Part shown: positions 22,628 to 32,486 of the stretch, piece by piece
Layout of the letters: every line of letters begins with the position of its first letter
Numbering within the stretch: the stretch's first letter is position 1
Assembly: GCA_026119855.1 (NCBI GenBank)
Contig: JAOWBW010000027.1
Span: 2,954,623-3,018,622 of the forward strand
Source: Campanula takesimana
Lineage: Eukaryota; Streptophyta; Magnoliopsida; Asterales; Campanulaceae
Length of the DNA: 64,000 nt
Direction of reading: 5' to 3'
Position numbers and translations under genes: made by a program
The notes under the pieces: generated by a model
What the model saw: the letters and a program-made list of their open reading frames with translations, nothing else
Told to the model about the DNA's origin: nothing
The model's database searches: none

Positions 22628-23373
22628 TCTGGTGCCAGTTTGGCCAACTCTCAAGTTGAAACTTTGCAACTCATTATAAAAATGCAACCATTTTTTTTTT
22701 AAAGTTAAAATTTCACTGGCAATTTCTTAATGAAAGATGCTTTGTTCGGTACATTATATGTCACATGTACTCATTATGTTTTAAATTAAATAATGAACAC
22801 TAAATAAATGGACCTTTTTCCTCGATTGAATGTCATAGAAGCTTCCTGCTTCTTTCCATGGTTCGTTCCCACATTCTCACTCCTTCCGAGTATGTTTAAG
22901 TTGTATCACTGCCGCGGTCCTTGCGGCAGATAAGGAATATAAGTTGGTTCACAAGATTTAAAAAAAGAATATTGTTAACTAAACTTAAACCGATAGGAAA
23001 ATAAATGGTGGTAATGGGACTTATAAACCCAAAATCACAAAATTAATAAACTAGCATTATTCAATTGAGTGAGAAGAGTTTGTTTGTCAATTGTGCACTT
23101 TTTTTTTTAATGTATACATTTATTTATAAGATGTGGATTTGTTTGCTTTATTAGTGCTACATTTGCCTTAGCCGCAGCCCAAGATTATTTCATCAATGTG
23201 TAACTTTGAAGTGCAAATTAGCTGCGACAAATATCATTAGTCGCGTCACGTTAATAACATTCATAAAGATTGGTTAAAATTTACCGGGTAGTAAGTGAGA
23301 ACTAATAAATATTTTATGACCTAATAAATTTTGACCCTCCAAATCCTTCTGAAAACCCTTTTAAAAAAATGGA
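22628..23373. other. AT-rich intergenic DNA
   Basis: No gene or complete element recognised. Confidence 0.6.
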
Positions 23374-23633
23374 TACTTCCTCCATCCCATTTAAAATTTT
23401 AAAAATTTTCATTTTAGGTGACTTATTTTAAACTTCAAAACCTAAAAAAGAAAAGTTTTTTATACTTTTTTATTTGTGGGCCACTTATGTCATACTCAGA
23501 ACAATTACCCACTAACAATTCCCTACCCCACTTTCTCTCTCATACCAAATCATCTACACTCAAAACACATCACATTTTTCTTAATTTTTGAACCCATATT
23601 ATTTTAAAAGTTTAAATTGAGACGGATAGAGTA
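23374..23633. mobile_element. Stowaway-like MITE
   Basis: TA-flanked, with ends CTTCCTCCATCCCATTTAAA and TTTAAATTGAGACGGATAGAG. Confidence 0.85.
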
Positions 23634-24017
23634 TATTCTAAATAGCGAGTAACTAGGATATATTTTTTAAATCGAAGCCTTCACCTTTCTGCAAGGAAGC
23701 AAAGACGTATAGACCTATTCGTATAGGACAAAGGATCAGTAGAAATTAAATAAGATATACTGTACATATTTTATTTGGGTTAACATAATATGTAAATTAA
23801 ATACCTACTCCCTCCGTCTCTGTCTGATCATAATGATATTGTACGTATATGACTTGTTAATGTTTTTAAAATATGTGTTTTACTTGTTTATTAATTACTT
23901 GGACAATGATAAAATTGTTTTAAAATATTTTTTTATTTAAAAATGCATTATTTATTTTGAGACACTCATTAGAAAAAGAAAAGAAAGTGCAAAATTTATG
24001 AGGTAAAAAGTGAGCGA

Positions 24018-24050
<33 letters not shown>

Positions 24051-24568
24051 GAGAGCTTCGCAAAGAAGGATAACAATAATGTATTTCGCTTAGAAGCAAG
24101 GCATTTGGAGACCTAATAATCAACGCAGACACCTCAAGTGGGATTTATACTAAAATTAACATAATAAGCAGGCATCATTAAATTCTAAAAACAATCATTA
24201 TTTAAAAATAAAAATAAAGAAAGCATACTCAAAGTTGACGATCTAGAATTAGTGCTCATGTCAATGTATATCTGTCAGATTTAGCATTTCTGTTTCATTT
24301 TCTTGGTCTTGATTTTGCTAGCTGGTATAAAATAACTAATAGCTGATAAAATTAAAAATAAAAAAAATCACCCGTTTAACAACTGTCTCAATTAACAAGT
24401 CAACGTTTAAATTTATATAACTGCGTTACATCCTTACATTGTTATAATTTGCACGGTCCATAAATTTAATTCGGTACTCAAAATTACGCATTCGGTGGCT
24501 ACTGTAACATGGCATGTCCGTCTAGGATGTTGGAAGCTATCGCTTGTCCAAGAGAAATAATTAGTAGG
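23634..24568. other. AT-rich intergenic DNA with a microsatellite
   Basis: No gene seen. A lone CTCCCTCCGTCTC Stowaway-like end lies at 23,808 and a (GT)n(GA)n run at 24,017-24,052. Confidence 0.6.
24017..24052. repeat. (GT)n(GA)n microsatellite
   Basis: A GT run followed directly by a GA run. Confidence 0.9.
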
Positions 24569-24847
24569 TACTTACTTTGTCCCTAAATAAATGAATGTCC
24601 AAATTTTTTTTAAAGGGATATCAAAAAATCACTACGTTTCATACAATTTAGTGATAGAAATTTATATATAATTATGTAATCATTTTTCCAAACATTTAGT
24701 TTTGCCTGTATAAACTATAAAGAGACAAGTGAAAAAATTTTGGTAAAAAATGTCTAGGGACAAAATTGTTTATAGAAAAGAAATTTTTATTTTAGGAAAA
24801 CAATTCTTGAAAATGGACATTCGATTTCGATACGACAGGAGGGAGTA
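24569..24847. mobile_element. Stowaway-like MITE (CCCTAAATAAATG subfamily)
   Basis: TA-flanked, with left end CTTACTTTGTCCCTAAA and a degenerate right end CGACAGGAGGGAG. The interior matches 17,340 (AATGTCCAAATTTTTTT, TTTAGTTTTGCC). Confidence 0.8.
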
Positions 24848-25099
24848 ACAGTTAGATTATGTGTCACTTTTGGCTATTTTAGCAAAAAAATTGTCTGAAA
24901 TTAATTTAAATGAGTTATCAAACTGGCGGCCTCAAGTCCAGCCCAACCCAAGCCTGAAAGCATCGGTCAACGCGGAATCTGGTATTGGCTAGCCGTCCCA
25001 CTACGGTACTTGGGCCTGACCTTCCTGTCGTGCCATGCCATTTTTCCCCCAAAATGCCTTAAATATGGCTGCTGATGTCTATACTACTGGTAACCAGTA

Positions 25100-25385
25100 T
25101 ATTCACTCTGTCCCACCTCACTTGAGACCCTTGAGGTGGACACAATAACTAAGGAAAAAGAATAAAATAAAGAAAGTTTGTGGTAGAAAATGAAGAGAGA
25201 GAATGAGTGGGATTAATAGTAGGTTAGTTGAATGAATTGTGTGGTCGAAAATAAAGAGAGAGAATAAGTGGGTGAGGTAGATTGAATATAAAATAATAAA
25301 ATTATGGCCATTTTGGGAGGTCTCAAGTGAAGTGGGACGGCCCAAAATGGAATAAAGTCTCAAGTGAGGAGGGACGGAGGGAGTA
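25100..25385. mobile_element. Stowaway-like MITE (CCCACCTCACTTG subfamily)
   Basis: TA-flanked, with TTCACTCTGTCCCACCTCAC and the inverted GTGAGGAGGGACGGAGGGAG. Orientation opposite to 15,631. Confidence 0.9.
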
Positions 25386-25704
25386 ATTGGTAGAAGATTG
25401 AGGTGGTGTGATTGTGATGGCGGTGCTGCTATGGGAATGAAAAGGGAAGAAGATGAAGAAAGGGTGGGGTAGGAAACCCAGTTTAGGTAAATTGCAACAA
25501 AAATGACATCAGCCGCACAAACTAAACACTTAGGTATTTCTTGCATTTTTGCCTAATAATTTTTATATTTTCATTAAAATTATTAATTTAAAGCAAATAT
25601 TTGATCAAAATTTATTTGTATTGAAAAAAAAAAAATCAAAAATGGCAAATATAAATAAAACTGTGGGAGGGAGTAGCTTTAATATTTGGTAAATGGGCGA
25701 TCCC

Positions 25705-26110
25705 AAAATCTTGGGAAAAACGCGGTTTTCCAAACGCTTAGGAAAAACGTGTTTTAAAAAAACGCGGTGGCATTTTTGTAAATAATCGGAACTTCTCAAC
25801 GGTTCTTGATATCATTATAAAGACTTCTATATATGAGATTGATAGCCAGAACCTTTGAAAGTTATAGACAGATGGGTCTTGGATATCAATATAAAGCCTT
25901 CTGGATATGAGATTGATAGCCAGAACCTTTGAAAGTGATAGCCAGAAGGGTTTTCTGGTTCTGGATATTAATATAAAACCTTCTGGATATGCGATTGATA
26001 GCCTAAGCCAGAAGGGTTCTGGATATCATTATAAAGCTTTCTGGATATCAATATAAAGTTTTCTAGAGGTTTTGAAAAACACGTTTTTCTTAACCATTAG
26101 AAAAAAATGC
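25705..26110. repeat. Inverted-repeat element (AAAAACGTGTTTT ends) with internal tandem array
   Basis: The left edge has GGGAAAAACGCGGTTTTCC, then AGGAAAAACGTGTTTT and a GCATTTTTGTAAATAATC word; the right edge is an inverted copy (AAAACACGTTTTTC, then AAATGCGTTTTAC). Between them (25,798-26,075) are about four degenerate units built on TTCTGGATATGAGATTGATAG and CCAGAACCTTTGAAAG. A related element lies at 58,395-59,060. Confidence 0.7.
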
Positions 26111-26314
26111 GTTTTACGGGATACCAACCCAGCAATTGCGCGAATATACTATTCAATTGAGAATGAAGCAAAGTATTTGTGGCTGATCATGGAAAAAGTG
26201 TAGATTCATACAATTGCCACATTGGCATTACAATTGGGCCAACCCACAATCCCACTCACCATTGTTGCCGAGGTCCACGGTTCACCAGTAATTCAGTAAC
26301 CAAATTTTTTTAAA

Positions 26315-26589
26315 TACTACCTCCGTCCCAGCTCAATGTGCACACTTACCTTTTAAGTGGGTGTCGTTTATATGTGCACAATCCAAAAAAGGAAAGTTTT
26401 TTATTATTTTTATAATCTTCCACTCATTCTCTCTCTTCCTCCCAACCACTCATTATTCTCCACTCATTCTCTTTCTTCCTCTCAACCACTCATTATTCTC
26501 CACTCACAATACTTTTGAATATAAATAATCTCTCCTTAAATATTGTGCCAAACAGTAAAGATGCGTATTGAGTTGGGACGGAGGTAGTA
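26315..26589. mobile_element. Stowaway-like MITE
   Basis: TA-flanked, with CTACCTCCGTCCCAGCTCAAT and the inverted ATTGAGTTGGGACGGAGGTAG. The interior has two copies of an AACCACTCATTATTCTCC block. Confidence 0.92.
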
Positions 26590-26961
26590 TTTTTTAATGG
26601 CCTTACAAAGATTACTTCCAATTAATTTATAATTTTAAAGTGAAAATGCAACATTTGCAATGCAGGATGGAAAAATTTATAACTTTCATATTTCTAAATG
26701 AAATAAAGGAAAAGGGGCAGGGGCGGATCAGACTCAAAACTAAAAGGTTCATAAATTACATTACACAAAAATTTCAGAAAATAATTGTTTTCTACATAAA
26801 TTACTGACTCGCTTTTTGTTCTTCTCGTAATTTTTTGTTCCAGCTACTCCTTCTGTTTACAAAATGGGGTGGGCAGAGCTGGTAATGAGGGGGTGCACTT
26901 ATTAATAATATTTAAAAAATAAATTAAATGTCAAGAGAAAATTGTTGAGAGTACAAATGAG

Positions 26962-27111
26962 GAGTCCAAATCTCCTCTGCCACAGTGTGTGCCCCTCTCT
27001 GTGTCACAAGTGACCCAACGGCTTTATGTTGATATTATCCAAGCATGTAAACGGTTGAGATTATAATGGCACAGGGAGGGGCACACACTGTGGCACAGGA
27101 GATCTGGACTC
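26962..27111. mobile_element. Mutator-type MITE, GAGTCC family, 150 bp with 9-bp target duplication
   Basis: The left end GAGTCCAAATCTCCTCTGCC is mirrored by GGCACAGGAGATCTGGACTC at the right. ACAAATGAG flanks both sides exactly (26,953-26,961 and 27,112-27,120). The arms are about 45 bp, leaving a short centre. It is the best-preserved copy of the family seen at 4,515 and, more distantly, 4,865. Confidence 0.9.
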
Positions 27112-27138
27112 ACAAATGAGTAGTACAAAATTAAGGAA

Positions 27139-27335
27139 TACTCCCTCTGTCTCAGAAAGATAGTACCTCTTTTTTCGTTGTTACTACGAATAAACTTTGA
27201 GCAATTATAAAGTCTACTTATAATTATGTTAATTTGAATCTAAAAACTGGTATTAATAGTATTTATAATGGTGTATCAAGAACAATTTTAAAAATTTCAT
27301 TAGAATAATTGGAAGTAGCCTTAATTATTGGAGTA
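27139..27335. mobile_element. Degraded Stowaway-like MITE (long-hairpin subfamily)
   Basis: TA then CTCCCTCTGTCTCAGAAAG at the left; the right end is eroded (TATTGGAG). The interior CAATTATAAAGTC and the GGTGTATCAAGAACAA region match 2,761 and 39,239. Confidence 0.6.
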
Positions 27336-27428
27336 TTACATTTATAACCGATTTAGAACCTCATTGTTGAGAGTCCAAGTTTTTTTTTTTTTTTTTTTTT
27401 TTTTTCGGTTAAAACTCTCTTTCAGTTA

Positions 27429-27714
27429 TACTCCCTCCGACCCAGCTCATTTGACACTTATTTCTATTTTGGGCTGTCCCAGCTCACTTGACACTTCCCA
27501 AAATAGCATACTTTTTATAATTTTATATTCACTCGACCCCACTACTCATTCCCTCTTTTCATTTTCCACCACTCAATTTATTCAACCAACACTACTATTT
27601 ACCCCATTCATTTTCTCTCTTCATTTTCTACCACACATTTTATTTATTTAATTCATTCTCCTTAATTATTGTGCCCACCTCATGGGTGTCGAGTGAGGTG
27701 GGACGGAGGAAGTA
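27429..27714. mobile_element. Stowaway-like MITE (CCCAGCTCAYTTG subfamily)
   Basis: TA-flanked, with CTCCCTCCGACCCAGCTCAT and the inverted GAGTGAGGTGGGACGGAGGAAG. Same interior as 15,631 and 45,657. Confidence 0.92.
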
Positions 27715-27828
27715 TACAATAGTTCTAACGATCTCCTACCCAAAATGTTTGAAAATATGTTTTTGGGCAAATATTTATTTACAACTCCAACAAATTATAT
27801 ACATGGATATAACATTATGAGTTGGTTT

Positions 27829-27992
27829 TGGGGGAAACTAGTTTCTCCATAACTTATAAAAAGTTCACTTTTTAACCCTCAACATTAAACCCTAAACCCT
27901 AAATCCTAAACCCCAAACCCTAAACCTCAACTCTTATAAAAACATGACTTTTTATAACTTATGAAGAAACTAGTTTCCCCCAAAATTTTCTC
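27829..27992. mobile_element. Mutator-type MITE with telomere-like core and 9-bp target duplication
   Basis: TAACATTAT flanks both sides exactly (27,820-27,828 and 27,993-28,001). The arms run GAGTTGGTTTTGGGGG then AAACTAGTTTCTCC, inverted at the right end. The core at about 27,885-27,925 is a degenerate array of CCCTAAA, the plant telomere unit on the other strand. Sister of 13,196. Confidence 0.9.
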
Positions 27993-28265
27993 TAACATTA
28001 TTGTTAACTACGCAATCTTATTTATTATGAGAAACCGACAAGACAAAACAGACATTCATACAAAACATAGATTTCAGTTACAACACACCATCCCAACCGG
28101 AGAAACAAAATGACATCTGAACTGACACTTAGCATAACAGCCATGCTATGAAATGAAAATTTACATAAGAACTAAAAATTTTATAACTTTATTTATCCTA
28201 CTCCAGTTCAAACACTCTTAGACACATTAAATTTCCAATTTATTTGGTATCAAACAATATAAAAC

Positions 28266-28607
28266 TTATTTGCCATGTCCGCCTGAGCCCGTCGACCCAG
28301 CCCTAGATCCAGCATAAGAGCCTGCAGATGAGCCTGCTCCCGACCTTCCACCGCCTGAGCCTGAACTCGAACTAGATGAAGAAGAAGATGAGCTTGAGCT
28401 AGAACTCGAGCCACCCGACCCTGCACCTGCACCTGCACCTGAACCACTCCCACTTCCTCCTATTCCAAGACCTAAACCTAACCCTAGTCCAATGCCACCC
28501 AAATCCAAACCCAAGTCTTTTCTCGCCACAAGGTTTTCGGACACCTTTACCATAGCAAAGGTGGTCAGAAGTAAAGCAAGAAGAGCTAAAGACCTAAAAG
28601 CAGCCAT
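28266..28607 (-). CDS. Small secreted glycine/serine-rich protein 1
   Basis: The 113-residue frame opens with a hydrophobic signal peptide (about residues 1-24, rich in Ala, Leu and Thr). A short conserved VARKDLGLDLGG segment follows, then a GLGL run, a GSGSGAG block, a run of about 16 serines and a GS-rich tail with SYAGSRAGS. Composition and secretion signal fit glycine-rich cell wall structural proteins; no enzyme motif is present and the exact role is unknown. The N-terminal plan is shared with the genes at 29,669 and 31,078. A TATAAATA lies 119 bases before the ATG, in the same CAACTATAAATA context as the gene at 31,078. The low-complexity region makes database hits by composition unreliable. 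Confidence 0.82.
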   Translation of the reverse strand: MAAFRSLALLALLLTTFAMVKVSENLVARKDLGLDLGGIGLGLGLGLGIGGSGSGSGAGAGAGSGGSSSSSSSSSSSSSSSSGSGGGRSGAGSSAGSYAGSRAGSTGSGGHGK

Positions 28608-28725
28608 TTTTGAAGCCCTAAAGAAGTGTTTCTTTGTTTCAAAAATTTCCCTTGAGCTAAAGCCTAAAGCTTTCTCTTGACTGAAAGGATTTTTGTTGTA
28701 GTCACTTATGGAATAGGTTTGGGTC

Positions 28726-28733
28726 TATTTATA
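28726..28733 (-). promoter_or_regulatory. TATA box of glycine-rich gene 1
   Basis: TATAAATA on the minus strand, 119 bases before the ATG at 28,607, inside CAACTATAAATAGACC. The same core and spacing occur upstream of the gene at 31,078. Confidence 0.65.
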
Positions 28734-28739
28734 GTTGAG

Positions 28740-29668
28740 TGTTTCCATGGATGTGAGGCCGAGTGGAGAAACCATTACAACGAGCATCTCACTAATTCAC
28801 TACAACATGTGACGCGAGATGTGGTCACACCAACAAGGTCGTTAAGTGTACTGTCAAGATTAATTTAGCACAAACGGATCAAATAACGCATCCAAATTAA
28901 AAATACTATTTCCGTCTCAAATTGAATGTCTAATTTTGATGTTTTTCAAAACGGAGGTAATATAAAATTGAGAATGGAACAAAGTTGACTAAGATAATAG
29001 AGAGTAAATTAGTGGGAAAGGAAAATAGGTTTAATGCACGTGTAATTGTTGACGGGCTTCATACCCTTATGAATTGAATAAATGTTTTGTGTCCACAATA
29101 TTTATCATCATGAGAAATTGGACCGACCCACAAGCTAAGTCCACTAACCATAGTGGAGTAAGTGCAGTTTCACCCTCTTTTCTTTCTTTATTTTCTAATA
29201 AATTTCTAGGACAGGCAGAAAATATGCAGCAAAGAACATGAAAAGGAAAAAAAAAAAAAAAAATAGGTAATAAAATAGTATGAAAATTGCATTATTTGAA
29301 ATGAATTGAAAAATACGTTGCATTAAACTGTTAATTCATAAAATATTATATATAATGGTCATTCACCCAAAATATTTTGGTTTATTACTATTACAATTTG
29401 ATTAAAGAACGTAACAACAATCTCTCTTTTCCTCCATGCATGGCCGTAGAGGGATTCTATTTTGCCAAATGAATAAATTTAACAAAAATGTATACATTGT
29501 ATATAATTATTTTTGAGAAAATAAATCATGTATAATCAGCAAAACAAAACCCTAAACAAGTTAACGAAGAAAAAAAAATCATAATAAGGTGGATAATAAT
29601 TAAACAACCAAATCGAAGGCGGAGACAACTGCAAAGGATGGATGGAGTGTTCAAAAGCCGCCGGATAA
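28740..29668. other. AT-rich spacer between glycine-rich genes
   Basis: No gene recognised. A stub with TATTTCCGTCTC and AAAACGGAGGTAA at about 28,908-28,962 looks like a very short or collapsed Stowaway relic. There is an A run near 29,252. Confidence 0.55.
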
Positions 29669-30082
29669 TCAAGTTTTCACATTGACATGAGAGCTAGAGA
29701 ATGCACTTGCTCTAAATCTCGGTCCATATCCACCACCATAACCACCACCATATCCACCACCGTACCCACCGCCATATCCACCACCGAACCCCACACCTCC
29801 ACCGTACCCCCTCCCATACCCGCTACCTCCACCATATCCATATCCGCCTCCTCCACCATATCCATATCCACCTGAACCAATAATCCCGCCACCAATACCT
29901 CCTATCCCACCAATAATTCCACCGGAAATGCCGCCACCTATCCCTCCTCCGATCCCACCGAATCCTACCCCACCTATACCAAGACCAAATGCCTTCCTTG
30001 CAATAACTCTACCTTCAGCTAATTTAATAGCTGCGGTAGCAAGAAACATCATAACAACAAGTAATAGGTTTCTTGTTGCCAT
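29669..30082 (-). CDS. Small secreted glycine-rich protein 2 (GGGY-type)
   Basis: The 137-residue frame starts MATRNLLLVVMMFLATAA, a clear signal peptide likely cut after LAEG. It continues RVIARKAFGLGIGG, the counterpart of the ARKDLG segment in its two neighbours. The mature part is about half glycine: first GGI/GGG units, then GGYGYGGG units, then five GGGY repeats, and a non-repetitive tail PRFRASAFSSSHVNVKT. This is the classical build of a glycine-rich cell wall protein, in which tyrosines may be cross-linked; function is inferred from composition. A TATAAGA at 30,152-30,158 (minus strand), 70 bases before the ATG, is a plausible TATA box. Confidence 0.87.
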   Translation of the reverse strand: MATRNLLLVVMMFLATAAIKLAEGRVIARKAFGLGIGGVGFGGIGGGIGGGISGGIIGGIGGIGGGIIGSGGYGYGGGGGYGYGGGSGYGRGYGGGVGFGGGYGGGYGGGYGGGYGGGYGPRFRASAFSSSHVNVKT

Positions 30083-30515
30083 TTTTAACTTATTAGTATC
30101 ACTAAACTCAAATGCCTATTAATTTTTCAGAATTTGAAATGAGGGGCTTCATCTTATATTCCATATAAATGAACTAAAGAATTAATTGCGCTGTTCTAAG
30201 ATGTTGTATTAAATTTTGCAGTTATGGATGGGTGATTAATTATTTAGCAAGTTACTTGAATGAATATCAGTTACATTTAATATTTTGATCAAGGAATTTT
30301 CTTCTACCTTTTTTTCTAAAATGAAGGCATTTTCTTCTGAAATTCGATTTTATTTATTGATAATCTTCATTTTTTATTTATGAACCTTGCTAATAATTAG
30401 GTCACCGCTGCAACAGCCAATTTACTCAGTCTCAGTCTCAGGTGCGGTTTGAATTTTGTCGCCTCTTTTTATTCTTTATAGGTACATACTATAACAGAGA
30501 TTTATTTGTTCTATA

Positions 30516-30804
30516 TACTCTCTCCGTCCCAGCAGCAGTGTCACTTATTTTCCTTTTGCTCCGTCCCAGCACAAATGTCACTACTCAAAATGGAAATGTT
30601 TTAATAGTATATTTATATTCAACCAACCCTACCATTTAACCCCACTCATTCTCTCTCTTCATTTTCTACCACTCATTTTATTCAACCAACACTACTATTT
30701 ACCCCACTCATTCTCTCTCTTTATTTTTTACCACACCCCTACTACCTTTTCTTAATCCCCGTGTCCCAAAAATTAGTGACACTTCTGCTGGGACGGAGGG
30801 AGTA
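30516..30804. mobile_element. Stowaway-like MITE (CCCAGCAGCAGTGTC type)
   Basis: TA-flanked, with CTCTCTCCGTCCCAGCAGCAG and the inverted CTGCTGGGACGGAGGGAG. The interior again repeats CCCACTCATTCTCTCTCTT. It separates glycine-rich genes 2 and 3. Confidence 0.92.
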
Positions 30805-31077
30805 TATACACAAACATTGTGTATATACATATATAATATACACGCAGATGTGTGTGTATATATATTTTGCCATTCAAATGTAGCACAAGGGTAACAAAAG
30901 AAAATATTAATCATTAAAGATAATTTGGAACCATTAATTGTACGCAAATTCTTATTTTTCATATATCAATAGTAAGGTAATACACCATTTATTCTTTATT
31001 TATTTAGATACAAAGATGGTGACAATAATTTGTCCTTGGTTTCTATTTTTGGTCTAATCTCAAAAGTCAAAAACATT

Positions 31078-31569
31078 TCAGTTGCCACCACCGCCACTGC
31101 CTCTACCGTGGCCTTCACCATACCCATGCCCTTCACCCGACCCGGATCCTTTTCCTGACCCACTTCCCCTACCAGATCCTTGACCATAACCCTCGCCATG
31201 TCCGGACCCAGACCCTTTTGCACGTTCTTGATTGTTACCCGATCCAGACCCAGACCCGGCCCTTGATCCAGCTGATGATCCAGCATATGAACCCGCCTCA
31301 GATCCTGCTCCAGACCCAGAGTTTGAGCTGGAACCGGAAGAAGAAGCGGAGCTTGACCCGGAGTGAGAACTGGATCCGGATCCTGACCCGGACCCAGCTC
31401 CAGCTCCAGAACCGCTTCCGCTACCACCTAGCCCAAGACCCACACCTGTTCCAACACCAACGCCTACACCACCAAGATCCACACCTAGATCCTTTCTTGC
31501 AACCCTACTTTCGGACACCATAGCGGAAACGGCTATAAGCAAAGCGAAAATTGCTAATGAACATTTCAT
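31078..31569 (-). CDS. Small secreted glycine/serine-rich protein 3
   Basis: I start at the second Met (MKCSLAIFALLIAVSAMVSES) because this gives a typical signal peptide; an in-frame ATG 14 codons upstream (31,611) would put charged residues in front. The mature 140-residue part reads RVARKDLGVDLGG, then GVG and GSG runs, SSS/SSSHSGSS blocks, SEAGSYAGSSAGS, a short polar break (NNQERAKGS) and a GSG/GHGEGYG tail. The head is close to glycine-rich protein 1, so the two are probably duplicates. TATAAATA in a CAACTATAAATA context lies about 100 bases upstream. Probable wall or secreted structural protein; no motif fixes the role. Confidence 0.85.
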   Translation of the reverse strand: MKCSLAIFALLIAVSAMVSESRVARKDLGVDLGGVGVGVGTGVGLGLGGSGSGSGAGAGSGSGSGSSSHSGSSSASSSGSSSNSGSGAGSEAGSYAGSSAGSRAGSGSGSGNNQERAKGSGSGHGEGYGQGSGRGSGSGKGSGSGEGHGYGEGHGRGSGGGGN

Positions 31570-31670
31570 TTTTGCTAAGTTTAGGATTTCTTTTAGTTGT
31601 ATAATAATCAAGATGATGAAGAAGAAGAAGAGAGCTGTTTGATGATTAGGGTTTGCATGGGGATTTAGGT

Positions 31671-31678
31671 TATTTATA
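31671..31678 (-). promoter_or_regulatory. TATA box of glycine-rich gene 3
   Basis: TATAAATA on the minus strand, 102 bases before the chosen ATG at 31,569, in the same CAACTATAAATA context as gene 1. Confidence 0.65.
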
Positions 31679-32055
31679 GTTGGTGATTAATGGTAAGGTT
31701 AGTGACATGGGTTGACTTGTGGATAGTGGAAGAATGAAGTGTCATCTTTATATAATTGAAGACCATAAATAGAAATGTTGATTCATTATCTATCTACCAT
31801 TATACTTAGTGGCTAACTCTAACTTGGCACATGAAAAATTGTACACGTGTACTAATTGTAACGTTGGTGCGGATCGTGCACTAACAATTGGTTTGGTCAA
31901 ATACTTAGTGGATCAAATAGAATAGTGTTTCATGGTTATGAAGTTGATGACCAATACTTACCGGATCGTGCACAAACAAAAATAGAGCAAGGTGTAAAAC
32001 CCGACCCGTTGATGTAGCTTGGTGGAGCAGGAAAAATTAGGAATCCCTCCAAGAA

Positions 32056-32315
32056 AACTCCCTCCGTCCCAAAAAATGTTTTTTTTCTCTTTTTTTCGTT
32101 ACGACGTTGAGCAATAATTTTAAGTTGATTTAATTATATTACTGAAAATATATAACTTGTTATCGATATTATTGTTGATGATGTATCGATAACAAGTTTT
32201 ATGTTTTCACTAATATAATTAAATCAACTTAAAATTATTGCTCAAAGTTCATTGGTCGTAACGGCAAAAAAAAAAAAAAAAAGGTTGGGAATATCACTAT
32301 GGGACGTAGGGAGTA
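32056..32315. mobile_element. Stowaway-like MITE forming a near-complete hairpin
   Basis: CTCCCTCCGTCCCAAAAA at the left (TA mutated to AA) and GGGACGTAGGGAG then TA at the right. The arms, from CGTTACGAC through AATTATTGCTC... to ACTTGTTATCGATA, are inverted copies for about 65 bp around a short centre, so a transcript would fold into one long hairpin. It lies just downstream of the PHD gene. Confidence 0.9.
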
Positions 32316-32486
32316 TTACTCATCCCAAGTGATTCTGATACAGTGAACTAGGCAGGTACAAAGTTCATGGAATGAAGATGGCAAGACAAGCCAACATGAA
32401 TAGACTTTCCTCATAATCTCCATAGTTACAACCCAAGCCAACATCAATTGACAAAATTTGGCTCGACAACAATTTCGTGGTCCAAT

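Noticed and set aside
31218..31523. Open frames antisense or shifted to the glycine-rich genes (also at 28,250, 29,677 and 30,996)
   Set aside because: Shadows of low-complexity GGN codons; the in-frame proteins with signal peptides explain the locus.
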